In this document: positions 44,809 through 51,787 of the stretch, piece after piece
Layout: each line of letters opens with the position of its first letter
How positions within the stretch are numbered: the stretch's first letter is position 1
Assembly: GCF_923079645.1 (NCBI RefSeq)
Contig: NZ_CAKLPY010000001.1
Coordinates: 1,116,001 to 1,180,000 of the forward strand
Direction: 5' to 3'
DNA from: Emticicia aquatica
GTDB lineage: Bacteria > Bacteroidota > Bacteroidia > Cytophagales > Spirosomataceae
Length of the DNA stretch: 64,000 nt
Notes under the pieces: model-generated
Databases searched by the model: none
Told to the model about the DNA's origin: nothing
What the model saw: the letters and a program-made list of their open reading frames with translations, nothing else
Program-made: the position numbers and the translations under genes

Positions 44809-46215
44809 ATGAAAAGTAAATTATTTGCTATTGCTTTAACTGTAACGCCCTTTTTTTTTCAGTCAATAAGTGTATTAGGGCAGAAATCAAACCCTGAAGC
44901 CCCTGTTGAAAATTATTTACAAGATACCGTACTTGTGCAGAAAATACCTTCTACAATTAGTATTCCTTTTGATATTGCCATGAGTGATATTGAAAAGCAA
45001 ATCAATACGACCGTTTCAGGACTGATATTTGAAGATAACAGCTATACAGACGATAACAACGATAATTTCAAATGTAAAGTTTGGAAAAAATCTAATATTT
45101 TGATAACCGCTGCAACTAATGATGTCTTTAACTTTACAGTTCCATTGAAGGTTTGGGCAGAAAAAGGTATCGGTGCTTTTGGAATAATGAGGTATATTCC
45201 AATTGAATTTGAAATGAATTTAAAGTTTTCCACGAAATTTACGATCAAACCAGATTGGACGGTTCAAACTTTCACCACACCCAATGGATATGAGTGGATT
45301 ACAAAACCCAAAGTTAATGTTGGGTTTGATGTTCCTCTTGATTTTATTGTAGGGAAAATAATTGATAATAATCACACTAAATTTGCCAAATCATTGGATG
45401 ATGCCGTTGCTAAAAATATGACAATTAAGCCTTATGTCATTCAAGCTTGGAACGCTTCAATGCAGCCCTATTTAGTTTCTGAAGAATATCATACTTGGGT
45501 GAAAATTACTCCTTTAGAGATTTCTATGACCCCTTTAACAACAATTGGGCGAAATATTAAGTCAGTTTTAGGAATCAAAGCTTATACAGAAACACTCACT
45601 GGCGACCGTCCATTTGTGCCTTTTACGGTTAGTTCTGTTCCAAATTTGAAGATTGTTTCAGCAATTCCTAATGACTTTCAAGTTGGATTGATGAGCGATG
45701 TATTATTTACTGAGGCTGCCTCTGTTGCAAAAAAAATGTTTATCGGGCAGAAATATGAATTTCAAGAAGGAAAATATAAAATTGAAATCATTGATATTGA
45801 TATTTATGGTAGCAACGAGTTTTTAGTAATTAAAGCAGATTTAAAAGGAAGTTTGAAAGGAACTGTTTTCATTAAAGGAATTCCAGTTTACAGTCCAGAA
45901 AAAAAGAAAATAGTTTTGTCTAATTCTCAATTTGATATAAAAACTAAAAATATATTAGCAAGAGCAGCAGCGTGGTTATTAGAGGGCAAATTAGTGAAAA
46001 TGATTGAAGATGAATATGGTCTGCCCGTGGATGAACTCATCACTTATGCCAAACAAAATATAGAAACCGCAATGAATTCTGAATATAAAAAAGGCGTAAA
46101 GTTATCAGGGAAAATAGATAGTGTTCAGCCTGATAAGGTATATCTTACACCTACGAGTATTGTTGCTCTTGTGATGGCGAAAGGAAAAGTAGAAGTAAAA
46201 GTAGATGGTTTATAG
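44809..46215 (+). CDS. DUF4403-family secreted protein
   Basis: 468 residues with signal peptide (MKSKLFAIALTVTPFFFQSI through SVLGQ). Two lipid-transfer-like halves are suggested by VQKIPSTISIPFDIAMSDIEKQ and by a C-terminal AAAWLLEGKLVKMIEDEYGL segment, as in DUF4403. That domain is related to the SMP/TULIP fold that carries lipids between membranes, so a role in lipid traffic to the outer membrane is plausible but unproven. It starts 36 bases after the DUF2027-Smr gene. Confidence 0.8.
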   Translation: MKSKLFAIALTVTPFFFQSISVLGQKSNPEAPVENYLQDTVLVQKIPSTISIPFDIAMSDIEKQINTTVSGLIFEDNSYTDDNNDNFKCKVWKKSNILITAATNDVFNFTVPLKVWAEKGIGAFGIMRYIPIEFEMNLKFSTKFTIKPDWTVQTFTTPNGYEWITKPKVNVGFDVPLDFIVGKIIDNNHTKFAKSLDDAVAKNMTIKPYVIQAWNASMQPYLVSEEYHTWVKITPLEISMTPLTTIGRNIKSVLGIKAYTETLTGDRPFVPFTVSSVPNLKIVSAIPNDFQVGLMSDVLFTEAASVAKKMFIGQKYEFQEGKYKIEIIDIDIYGSNEFLVIKADLKGSLKGTVFIKGIPVYSPEKKKIVLSNSQFDIKTKNILARAAAWLLEGKLVKMIEDEYGLPVDELITYAKQNIETAMNSEYKKGVKLSGKIDSVQPDKVYLTPTSIVALVMAKGKVEVKVDGL

Positions 46216-46276
46216 TATTTTTTTATTTGCAATAGATAAAACTTGTTGGGTATTCAAGACCTTACAGGTTTTTTTA

Positions 46277-46284
46277 TACCTTTG
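46277..46284 (+). promoter_or_regulatory. -7 element of the RNase P RNA promoter
   Basis: TACCTTTG lies 6 bases before the apparent 5' end of the RNA near 46290. No TTG was found at the normal -33 spacing. Confidence 0.5.
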
Positions 46285-46289
46285 CGAAA

Positions 46290-46752
46290 GAAAAAATAAG
46301 TCGTCTTATCGCAATTTTAATTCCTTTGGAGTTGGGTTGAGGAAAGTCCGAACAGCAAAGAGCATCATGCTACCTAACGGGTAGGAAATAATTGGGAGAC
46401 TGATTATTTACAGCCAGTGCAACAGAAAATAAACTACCACAGCAATGTGGAAAAGGTGAAAAGGTAGGGTAAGAGCCTACCGCTCGATTGGTGACACGAG
46501 AGGCATGGTAAACCTCATGAGCTGAAAGACCAAATATACCGACGTATCAGTGAGCAGTTATCAATTAGTCGTAATTCAGAAATGATGTACATAAAGGTTA
46601 ATTGATAACTGTTCACTGAAAAGGGTTGCTCGTCCGAGTCGGAGGGTAGGTTGATAGAGGCAAGTAGTGATACTTGTTCGAGATAAATGATAAGATTAAC
46701 TAACAGTTTACTGCTAGTTAAACAGAATTCGGCTTATAGGCTTATTTTTTCT
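46290..46752 (+). ncRNA. rnpB: RNase P RNA (type A)
   Basis: Conserved landmarks in order are GAGGAAAGTCCGAACA (CR-I, near 46340), ACAGAAAATAA, the P12-type hairpin AGGTAGGGTAAGAGCCTACC, GGCATGGTAAACC, GGGTAGG in the L15 region, GAGATAAATGAT (CR-V) and CAGAATTCGGCTTATAGG at the 3' end. P1 pairs AAAAAATAAGTC (from 46291) with GGCTTATTTTTT (to about 46751), which also acts as a terminator. The RNA cleaves 5' leaders of tRNA precursors. A 20-bp hairpin at 46548-46618 extends the peripheral arm between CAAATA and GGGTAGG. Confidence 0.93.
46548..46618 (+). repeat. 20-bp inverted repeat inserted in the RNase P RNA
   Basis: Left arm CAGTGAGCAGTTATCAATTA (46548-46567) pairs with the right arm at 46599-46618, with a single G-U pair, around a 31-base loop. 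The right-arm edge AACTGTTCACTGAAAA matches AACTGTCCACTGAAAA at 28934-28949 in 15 of 16 bases. Confidence 0.6.
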
Positions 46753-46836
46753 TTTTTTTAAATATCCAATTTTGGATAAAAAAATCTTCAAAATTTCGTT
46801 TAAGTAGTTTTTGGTCAATAAAAAAACTTCTAATTG

Positions 46837-46867
46837 TTTGATTTTCAATGCAATAGTACTACCTTTG
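46837..46867 (+). promoter_or_regulatory. Promoter of rpsP
   Basis: TTTG (46837-46840), 19-base spacer, TACCTTTG (46860-46867): a full match to the Bacteroidota consensus. Confidence 0.85.
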
Positions 46868-46885
46868 CAGTCCAAAAGATAAAAC

Positions 46886-46900
46886 GGGGACGAGTTCCCC
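46886..46900 (+). promoter_or_regulatory. Hairpin in the rpsP leader
   Basis: GGGGA / TTCCC-type stem (GGGGA, loop CGAGT, TCCCC) about 20 bases before the rpsP ATG. It could be a control structure for S16 or simply shape the ribosome-binding region. Confidence 0.4.
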
Positions 46901-46921
46901 ACCTTTAAATCAAAAAGAACA

Positions 46922-47461
46922 ATGGCAGTTAAAATCAGATTAGCAAGAAGAGGACGTAAGCAAGCACCAATTTATGACATCGTAGTAGCAGATGCTCGCT
47001 CACCTCGTGATGGTAAATTCATCGAAAAATTAGGTCAGTATAACCCACAATCAACTCCAGCAGGAATTTCATTGAAAGATGATAGAGCTGTTTATTGGTT
47101 AATGGTAGGAGCAGAGCCAACTGATACAACAAGAAAAATCTTGTCGGTAAGAGGTGTATTGTTGAAAAAACATTTGCAAGTAGGTGTTGCTAAAGGTGCA
47201 ATTACGCAAGAAGTTGCTGATGCACGTTATGAGGCTTGGTCAAAAGAAAAAGAAGCAAGTAGAGAAAGCAAAATCGCTAAATTGACAGAAAGCAAAGATG
47301 CTTCTAAAAAAGCAGCTTTCGATGCTGAAAAGAAAAAGCGTGCTGATATGGAAGCTGCTCAACAAAAAGCAATAGCTGAGGCGGAAGCAGAAGTTGCTGC
47401 TGAAGAAGCAGAAGACGCTCCAGTAGCAGAAGCTACAGAGGAAACAGCGGCTGAAGCTTAA
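46922..47461 (+). CDS. rpsP: 30S ribosomal protein S16
   Basis: 179 residues. The first 80 or so are the S16 core (MAVKIRLARRGRKQAPIYDI, DARSPRDGKFIEKLGQYNP). The C-terminal half is an extension of Lys/Ala/Glu-rich helix (residues about 110-179, ending EATEETAAEA), roughly doubling the usual bacterial length; such tails are usual in Bacteroidota. It starts the rpsP-rimM-trmD series, with a consensus promoter and a structured leader. A terminator-like hairpin follows the stop, so rimM may receive only part of the transcription. Confidence 0.95.
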   Translation: MAVKIRLARRGRKQAPIYDIVVADARSPRDGKFIEKLGQYNPQSTPAGISLKDDRAVYWLMVGAEPTDTTRKILSVRGVLLKKHLQVGVAKGAITQEVADARYEAWSKEKEASRESKIAKLTESKDASKKAAFDAEKKKRADMEAAQQKAIAEAEAEVAAEEAEDAPVAEATEETAAEA

Positions 47462-47485
47462 TTCTGACAATAAGAGTCATTATAC

Positions 47486-47516
47486 AAAAATCCTCGCCCA
47501 AAAGCGGGGATTTTTC
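47486..47516 (+). terminator. Terminator or attenuator between rpsP and rimM
   Basis: Stem AAATCCTCGC / GCGGGGATTT with one wobble pair and a short T-run, 24 bases after the rpsP stop. Confidence 0.7.
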
Positions 47517-47543
47517 TTTGATTCAATAAATCATTCAAAAATT

Positions 47544-48107
47544 ATGACAAAAGATGATTGTTATTTAGTAGGTAAACTTACTAAAACTCACGGACTAAAA
47601 GGTGAATTGGCTATCTGGTTAGATGTTGATTACCCCGAAGAATATGAAGAATTAGATTCGATTTTATTAGATATCAAAGGAGAGTTGATTCCGCATTTTG
47701 TGGAGGAAATTCAAATTAGAGCTAATAAATCAATAATTAAGTTTGAAGACATCGACACCATTGAAGCAGCACAAAAGATTGTTAATTGTGATTTGTATCT
47801 ACCAAATGATAATTTAGCTGAACTTGACGAAGACCAATTTTATTATCATGAAATAATTGGCTTTGACATTGTAGATGATGTTCAAGGTAAGCTGGGAAAA
47901 GTAACAGCCGTTTATACTTCCGAAGCTCAAGATTTAATAGCAATGAATTATCAAAATAATGAGATATTAATTCCTGTGAGTGACGAAATTGTAAAAACAA
48001 TTAATAGAGAAAAAGAAGAACTTTATACTAATCTACCTGAAGGCTTATTAGAAATCTATCTTTCTGATGATGATGATACGCCAAATGATAGTGATGAAGA
48101 ATTATAA
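47544..48107 (+). CDS. rimM: 16S rRNA processing protein RimM
   Basis: 187 residues. The N-terminal barrel begins [20 protein letters not shown] and the C-terminal PRC-barrel is seen in [20 protein letters not shown] / [18 protein letters not shown] and [11 protein letters not shown]. RimM binds S19 and helps 30S head maturation. The tail [13 protein letters not shown] is acidic. It lies between rpsP and trmD, the standard order. Confidence 0.93.
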   Translation: MTKDDCYLVGKLTKTHGLKGELAIWLDVDYPEEYEELDSILLDIKGELIPHFVEEIQIRANKSIIKFEDIDTIEAAQKIVNCDLYLPNDNLAELDEDQFYYHEIIGFDIVDDVQGKLGKVTAVYTSEAQDLIAMNYQNNEILIPVSDEIVKTINREKEELYTNLPEGLLEIYLSDDDDTPNDSDEEL

Positions 48108-48136
48108 CATTCAAAATAGCATCACAAAAACTGAAT

Positions 48137-48829
48137 ATGGAGAATACTTTTGACCTCAGAATTGATATTGTTTCTTGCGTACCGAGGCTGCTTGATAGTT
48201 TTTTTGACCACTCAATATTGAGGCGGGCAAAGGAGGCTGGTCATGCAGAAGTTGTCATTCATGACCTACGTGATTATTCACAACAAAAACAAAAACAAAT
48301 TGATGATTATGCTTTTGGTGGAGGTGCTGGAATGGTATTGGGAATTGAAACAATTGCTAATTGTATTCGTAGTTTACAAAGTATCAGGATTTATGACGAA
48401 ATAATTTACATGACTCCTGATGGCGAACGCTTCCAGCAAAAAATGGCTAATCGTCTTTCAATGAGTAAAAATCTATTGATTTTGTGTGGACATTACAAAG
48501 GAATTGATGAACGTGTGAGGGAGCATTTTATTACAAAAGAAATCTCAATTGGGGACTATGTTTTGTCGGGTGGAGAACTGCCTGCGGCAGTTGTGAGCGA
48601 TGCCCTGATTCGCCTTATTCCAGGTGTTTTAAATGACGAGACTTCAGCTTTAACAGATTCCTTTCAGGATAATTTATTAGCCCCGCCAGTTTATACTCGT
48701 CCAGCAGATTTTGAGGGTTGGAAAGTGCCAGAAATATTACTTTCTGGTCACGAAAAGAAAATAAACGATTGGCGAATGGAACAATCAATTAAGCGAACGC
48801 TAGAACGCCGTCCAGATTTATTGGTCTAA
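48137..48829 (+). CDS. trmD: tRNA (guanine37-N1)-methyltransferase
   Basis: 230 residues of the SPOUT knot family: [38 protein letters not shown] (GGGxGM), [37 protein letters not shown] and [11 protein letters not shown]. The knot binds SAM and the enzyme methylates G37 to prevent +1 frameshifting. rplS, which often follows trmD in other bacteria, is absent here; the next gene is convergent. Confidence 0.95.
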   Translation: MENTFDLRIDIVSCVPRLLDSFFDHSILRRAKEAGHAEVVIHDLRDYSQQKQKQIDDYAFGGGAGMVLGIETIANCIRSLQSIRIYDEIIYMTPDGERFQQKMANRLSMSKNLLILCGHYKGIDERVREHFITKEISIGDYVLSGGELPAAVVSDALIRLIPGVLNDETSALTDSFQDNLLAPPVYTRPADFEGWKVPEILLSGHEKKINDWRMEQSIKRTLERRPDLLV

Positions 48830-48832
48830 ACA

Positions 48833-48862
48833 AAAATGACTTGGATAAACCAAGTCATTTTG
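48833..48862. terminator. Bidirectional terminator between trmD and the metalloprotease-like gene
   Basis: Stem AAAATGACTTGG / CCAAGTCATTTT with an ATAAA loop; it overlaps the last codons of the minus-strand gene ending at 48855. Confidence 0.82.
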
Positions 48863-49655
48863 CTGTACGGCTTGGTCTAAACCATTCATACCAATCTTTT
48901 GGTGTATCGTTCCAACCGATGAGCCATGCCGTCACTTCATCTACTTCTAATTCATTGCTATCATAAGAAGTTCTAAGCATTACAGAGTTAGGGAATAATT
49001 TTCTGGCTCTGTTCTCTCTTTCCTGAGTTTGTGCGAAAGTCTTATACAAATCCCAAGCACCATAAATATGTAATATTTCGTGGGCAATTGACGAAGGAAC
49101 TAATTCTTGTCCATCTAAGTACTTCTCATACAGAATTGCACCTTCCACAAAATATAATTCTTTATTCATTTCAGTACTTGAGGGCATTGCATAGCCGTTT
49201 CCTTTCCCTTTAGTGAAAATAATCACCTGTGTGTTTCTACATTTTGTATTTGTTTTTACCCATTCATAATAAGAAAGTGGGTTTTTATATCCAATTTGTT
49301 TGAGTACAACTGAAACTAAATCTGTTTTTTCGTTACCAGAAGCAGTTCCTCTTTCAATTTGCTCTAATTTAATATCCTTTTTTAACCCAAAATTACCGCC
49401 CTCAAATGCCAAAGCAACACCAGATTTGGCTGCTTGACTAACTAACCATTGATGAGCTTCGTCTAATTTTTTTAAAACTTCTGTTTTTTCATCATAACTC
49501 CATTCATCGTCAGGTCCAGAAATAAAACAACTAAGTGTATAAACTTTTCCTTCTAACTTGTTTCCACTACCAGCTCTCCATCTGCCAACATTTTGAGCCA
49601 AAGATATGGAAGAGATAAAAAAGGAGATGGTAAATACTAATTTGAAAATATTCAT
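48855..49655 (-). CDS. Secreted protein with metzincin-like HExxHxxGxxD motif
   Basis: 266 residues from the ATG at 49655 (MNIFKLVFTISFFISSISLA, signal peptide); the frame opens at 49688. The zinc motif is SSIAHEILHIYGAWDLYKTF: HEILHIYGAWD fits HExxHxxGxxH/D with Asp as third ligand, the form seen in some metzincin-like peptidases. A Met-turn is not obvious downstream. The preceding SLILKDLV-type region is helical. It starts 33 bases after the PH-like protein gene, so the two may share a transcript. Enzymatic role likely, substrate unknown. Confidence 0.68.
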   Translation of the reverse strand: MNIFKLVFTISFFISSISLAQNVGRWRAGSGNKLEGKVYTLSCFISGPDDEWSYDEKTEVLKKLDEAHQWLVSQAAKSGVALAFEGGNFGLKKDIKLEQIERGTASGNEKTDLVSVVLKQIGYKNPLSYYEWVKTNTKCRNTQVIIFTKGKGNGYAMPSSTEMNKELYFVEGAILYEKYLDGQELVPSSIAHEILHIYGAWDLYKTFAQTQERENRARKLFPNSVMLRTSYDSNELEVDEVTAWLIGWNDTPKDWYEWFRPSRTAK

Positions 49656-49687
49656 AAATTTTTTGTTTGGAATATATATTTTGTCCA

Positions 49688-50110
49688 TTAAACCTTTTTA
49701 TATAATACTTCTATATCTGAATTTATTGATGTAATATCTGAAATAAATTCATGCTTGTGTTTTGGTGATATGAGTATAGAATCATATTTCCCAAATGCGA
49801 TTTCAAGTCTATCAAGCGAAGTAGCTGGCGAACTTAAAGGATTGTTTGTTTCTGATATTTTTTTTATTGTTAAAATATCAATCGTTTGGGTAAATATAAA
49901 ACCACATTTTATAGTCAATTTATTTCCTTCAATTATATAGTATGTTGCCACAAACAAATGGATTATAAAAAAAATAACTAGCAATAAAATTACTATTTCA
50001 ATCCACGTTGTTTTTTTGTTAACAGTTATTAATAAAATGCCACCAAATACAATAATCACAGGAATTATCAATTCAATACCTATTTTAGATTGATACACTT
50101 TTTTGGTCAT
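49688..50110 (-). CDS. Membrane protein with bacterial PH-like domain
   Basis: 140 residues from the ATG at 50110 (MTKKVYQSKIGIELIIPVII). Two membrane helices (about 12-30 and 36-58) are followed by a beta-rich segment: YYIIEGNKLTIKCGFIFTQ, TIDILTIKKISETNNPLSSP, LDRLEIAFGKYDSILISPK. This is the pattern of bPH-type domains (YdbS-like; IxxIxxI then L-RLEI--G). Function unknown; such proteins are often in resistance or envelope loci. It is adjacent to the GyrI-like gene, 2 bases away. Confidence 0.7.
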   Translation of the reverse strand: MTKKVYQSKIGIELIIPVIIVFGGILLITVNKKTTWIEIVILLLVIFFIIHLFVATYYIIEGNKLTIKCGFIFTQTIDILTIKKISETNNPLSSPATSLDRLEIAFGKYDSILISPKHKHEFISDITSINSDIEVLYKKV

Positions 50111-50111
50111 A

Positions 50112-50600
50112 TTAAACCTCAATAATATTTAATCTTATCGGAATCCATATTTCTTCTTCTGAAGTAGGGTCATTGTTTTTGTATTTTTCACCCAAAATTT
50201 CAAAGTGTGGTCGGTTGTCTAAAACATAGGTTGAGTTCGGCAACCATTTTCCAAAAATATATTGGAAAATAGAGTTATCCGTATGTAAGCCTTTGTAGTC
50301 AAAAACTGCATAAAGCCCGCTTGGTAAAACAAATGTTTCCATTTCAGTCGGCAAATTTTCAAAATTAGAAACTTCAACGGCTGCCCATCTTTCAAATTCG
50401 TTGGTTGGCTTAAATTCTACAAAATGATTTGGTTGGTAAATAACCATTGAAATTAGGTCCTTTGAAATATTATTGGTAATTTCTTTTCGTTTTGGTGAAA
50501 ATGTTTGCCATAGTTCGCCAATTTTGTAATTAGCAAAACTCATCGTTATTCGCTTTCCAACTAATTTCTTTTCGTTTGATATTTCAATTCTTGGTGTCAT
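50112..50600 (-). CDS. GyrI-like / AraC effector-binding domain protein
   Basis: 162 residues from the ATG at 50600 (MTPRIEISNEKKLVGKRITM). The SOUL/GyrI-like fold is suggested by MEISNEKKLVGKRITMSFAN, WQTFSPKRKEI, FERWAAVEVSNFENLPTEME, TFVLPSGLYAVFDYKG and PHFEILGEKYKNNDPTSEEE. Standalone proteins of this kind bind small hydrophobic ligands or toxins, as in bacterial drug sensors, or hydrolyse cyclopropanoid ligands. The gene lies between the PH-like gene and the metallo-beta-lactamase-like gene. Confidence 0.78.
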   Translation of the reverse strand: MTPRIEISNEKKLVGKRITMSFANYKIGELWQTFSPKRKEITNNISKDLISMVIYQPNHFVEFKPTNEFERWAAVEVSNFENLPTEMETFVLPSGLYAVFDYKGLHTDNSIFQYIFGKWLPNSTYVLDNRPHFEILGEKYKNNDPTSEEEIWIPIRLNIIEV

Positions 50601-50636
50601 AAGTCTTTTAAACAAAATAGAGAAATAAGGGCAAAA

Positions 50637-51395
50637 TTATCGAACCTTGAATAAATTAATTGTATAATCAAGTAATTTATTAGTTCCGAATTCGCCGTGT
50701 CCTGGAACAACAATTTTTATATTTGGGTACTCTTTTTTTATATTTTCAACTGTTTTTGACCAATCCGTAAGATTTGCATCACCCAAATAACCTTTGCCTG
50801 CATCTATTTCTTTTATCAAACAACCACCAAACAAAATGTTTTCACTTGGGAAATATCCAACAATATTATCTTTCGTGTGTCCTTCGCCGAAAAACTTTGC
50901 AATAATATTTTCATTGCCAACTTTTAAAATAAGTGAATCCTTGAAGCCATTTCTTGGAGCAACAAAATTATTTTCCTTTGCAAGGTCTATTGTTTTGGAA
51001 TTTGCATAAGAGGGAATATCTTTTTCATCAAATGCTTTTAGTCCTCCTAAACAATCGTCGTGAAAATGTGTTGGAATAACTGCATTTATTTTGCAGTGAA
51101 GAGCATCATTTATCCATTTAATTAATTCTTCCGCACTTTTATCGTTAGTTGGTGTGTCGAAAACAATAGCTTCATTGCAATTTCTTACGATGAGGCCATT
51201 ACAAGGAACATTCCCAAAATCATTCGTTTGTTTAAAAGAGGTATGTTCAAAAGAGTTTTCAGCTATTTGCGTTACTATTAAATCACTTGTTTTGTAAACT
51301 TCTTTGGGTTTAAAGGCTACTTGTGTTTGAGAACCACAATTGAGATGCGAAATAGAGAATATCGCTAATATTAAAGTATGTAAAGTTGCTTTCAT
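50637..51395 (-). CDS. Subclass B1 metallo-beta-lactamase-like lipoprotein
   Basis: 252 residues. The signal ends in a lipobox-like ISHLNCGS (Cys about 20), so it is probably lipid-anchored. Zinc ligands of subclass B1 are complete: HFHDDCLGGL (H116, H118, D120 by standard numbering, with Cys121 as in CcrA), GEGHTKDNIVGY (H196), FGGCLIK (C221) and VPGHGEFG (H263). These ligands fit a beta-lactamase more than a general MBL-fold hydrolase, so carbapenem hydrolysis is possible. Genetic context (no mobile element) suggests an intrinsic gene. Activity untested. Confidence 0.8.
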   Translation of the reverse strand: MKATLHTLILAIFSISHLNCGSQTQVAFKPKEVYKTSDLIVTQIAENSFEHTSFKQTNDFGNVPCNGLIVRNCNEAIVFDTPTNDKSAEELIKWINDALHCKINAVIPTHFHDDCLGGLKAFDEKDIPSYANSKTIDLAKENNFVAPRNGFKDSLILKVGNENIIAKFFGEGHTKDNIVGYFPSENILFGGCLIKEIDAGKGYLGDANLTDWSKTVENIKKEYPNIKIVVPGHGEFGTNKLLDYTINLFKVR

Positions 51396-51787
51396 TTATT
51401 ATTGTAAGATTTTTAAAGTCAATTTTTATTTGATAATTTCTATTCATTAATTCAATCAGATAAAATTAAATATTCTCTTCAAATCTTCAATGTTTATTCT
51501 GTCATTTATAAAAAGTTATTAAATATATTAATTGTAGGCTAGTTTATTTGATTAATACTTTTTATAAATATAATTAAATTAATACTTATATAATATATAG
51601 TAAGTATTTTATTGTAAAAAAGTATTGTTTGTTTAGTATAAACTGTGGTTTTTTCCAGTCAAACCATGCGTTTTCCTTGCAAAATCAATAAAAAAATAGT
51701 AAATTTGTATATCATTTGTCAAGAATAGTACAATAAAAACCTAAAAAAGTTATATAATTATCTTCATTTAAGTAAAATTAAAGGCTA
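51396..51787. other. Intergenic region upstream of gyrA (392 bp)
   Basis: Very AT-rich spacer between divergent genes. Apart from the gyrA promoter, no ORF, RNA or repeat stands out. Confidence 0.5.
51677..51707 (+). promoter_or_regulatory. Promoter of gyrA
   Basis: TTG (51677-51679), 20-base spacer, TAAATTTG (51700-51707). It predicts a leader of about 75 bases. Confidence 0.82.

Noticed and set aside
46714-46902. Minus-strand ORF of 62 codons at the 3' end of rnpB
   Set aside because: It covers the conserved RNase P 3' sequence and the rpsP promoter, so it is a chance frame.
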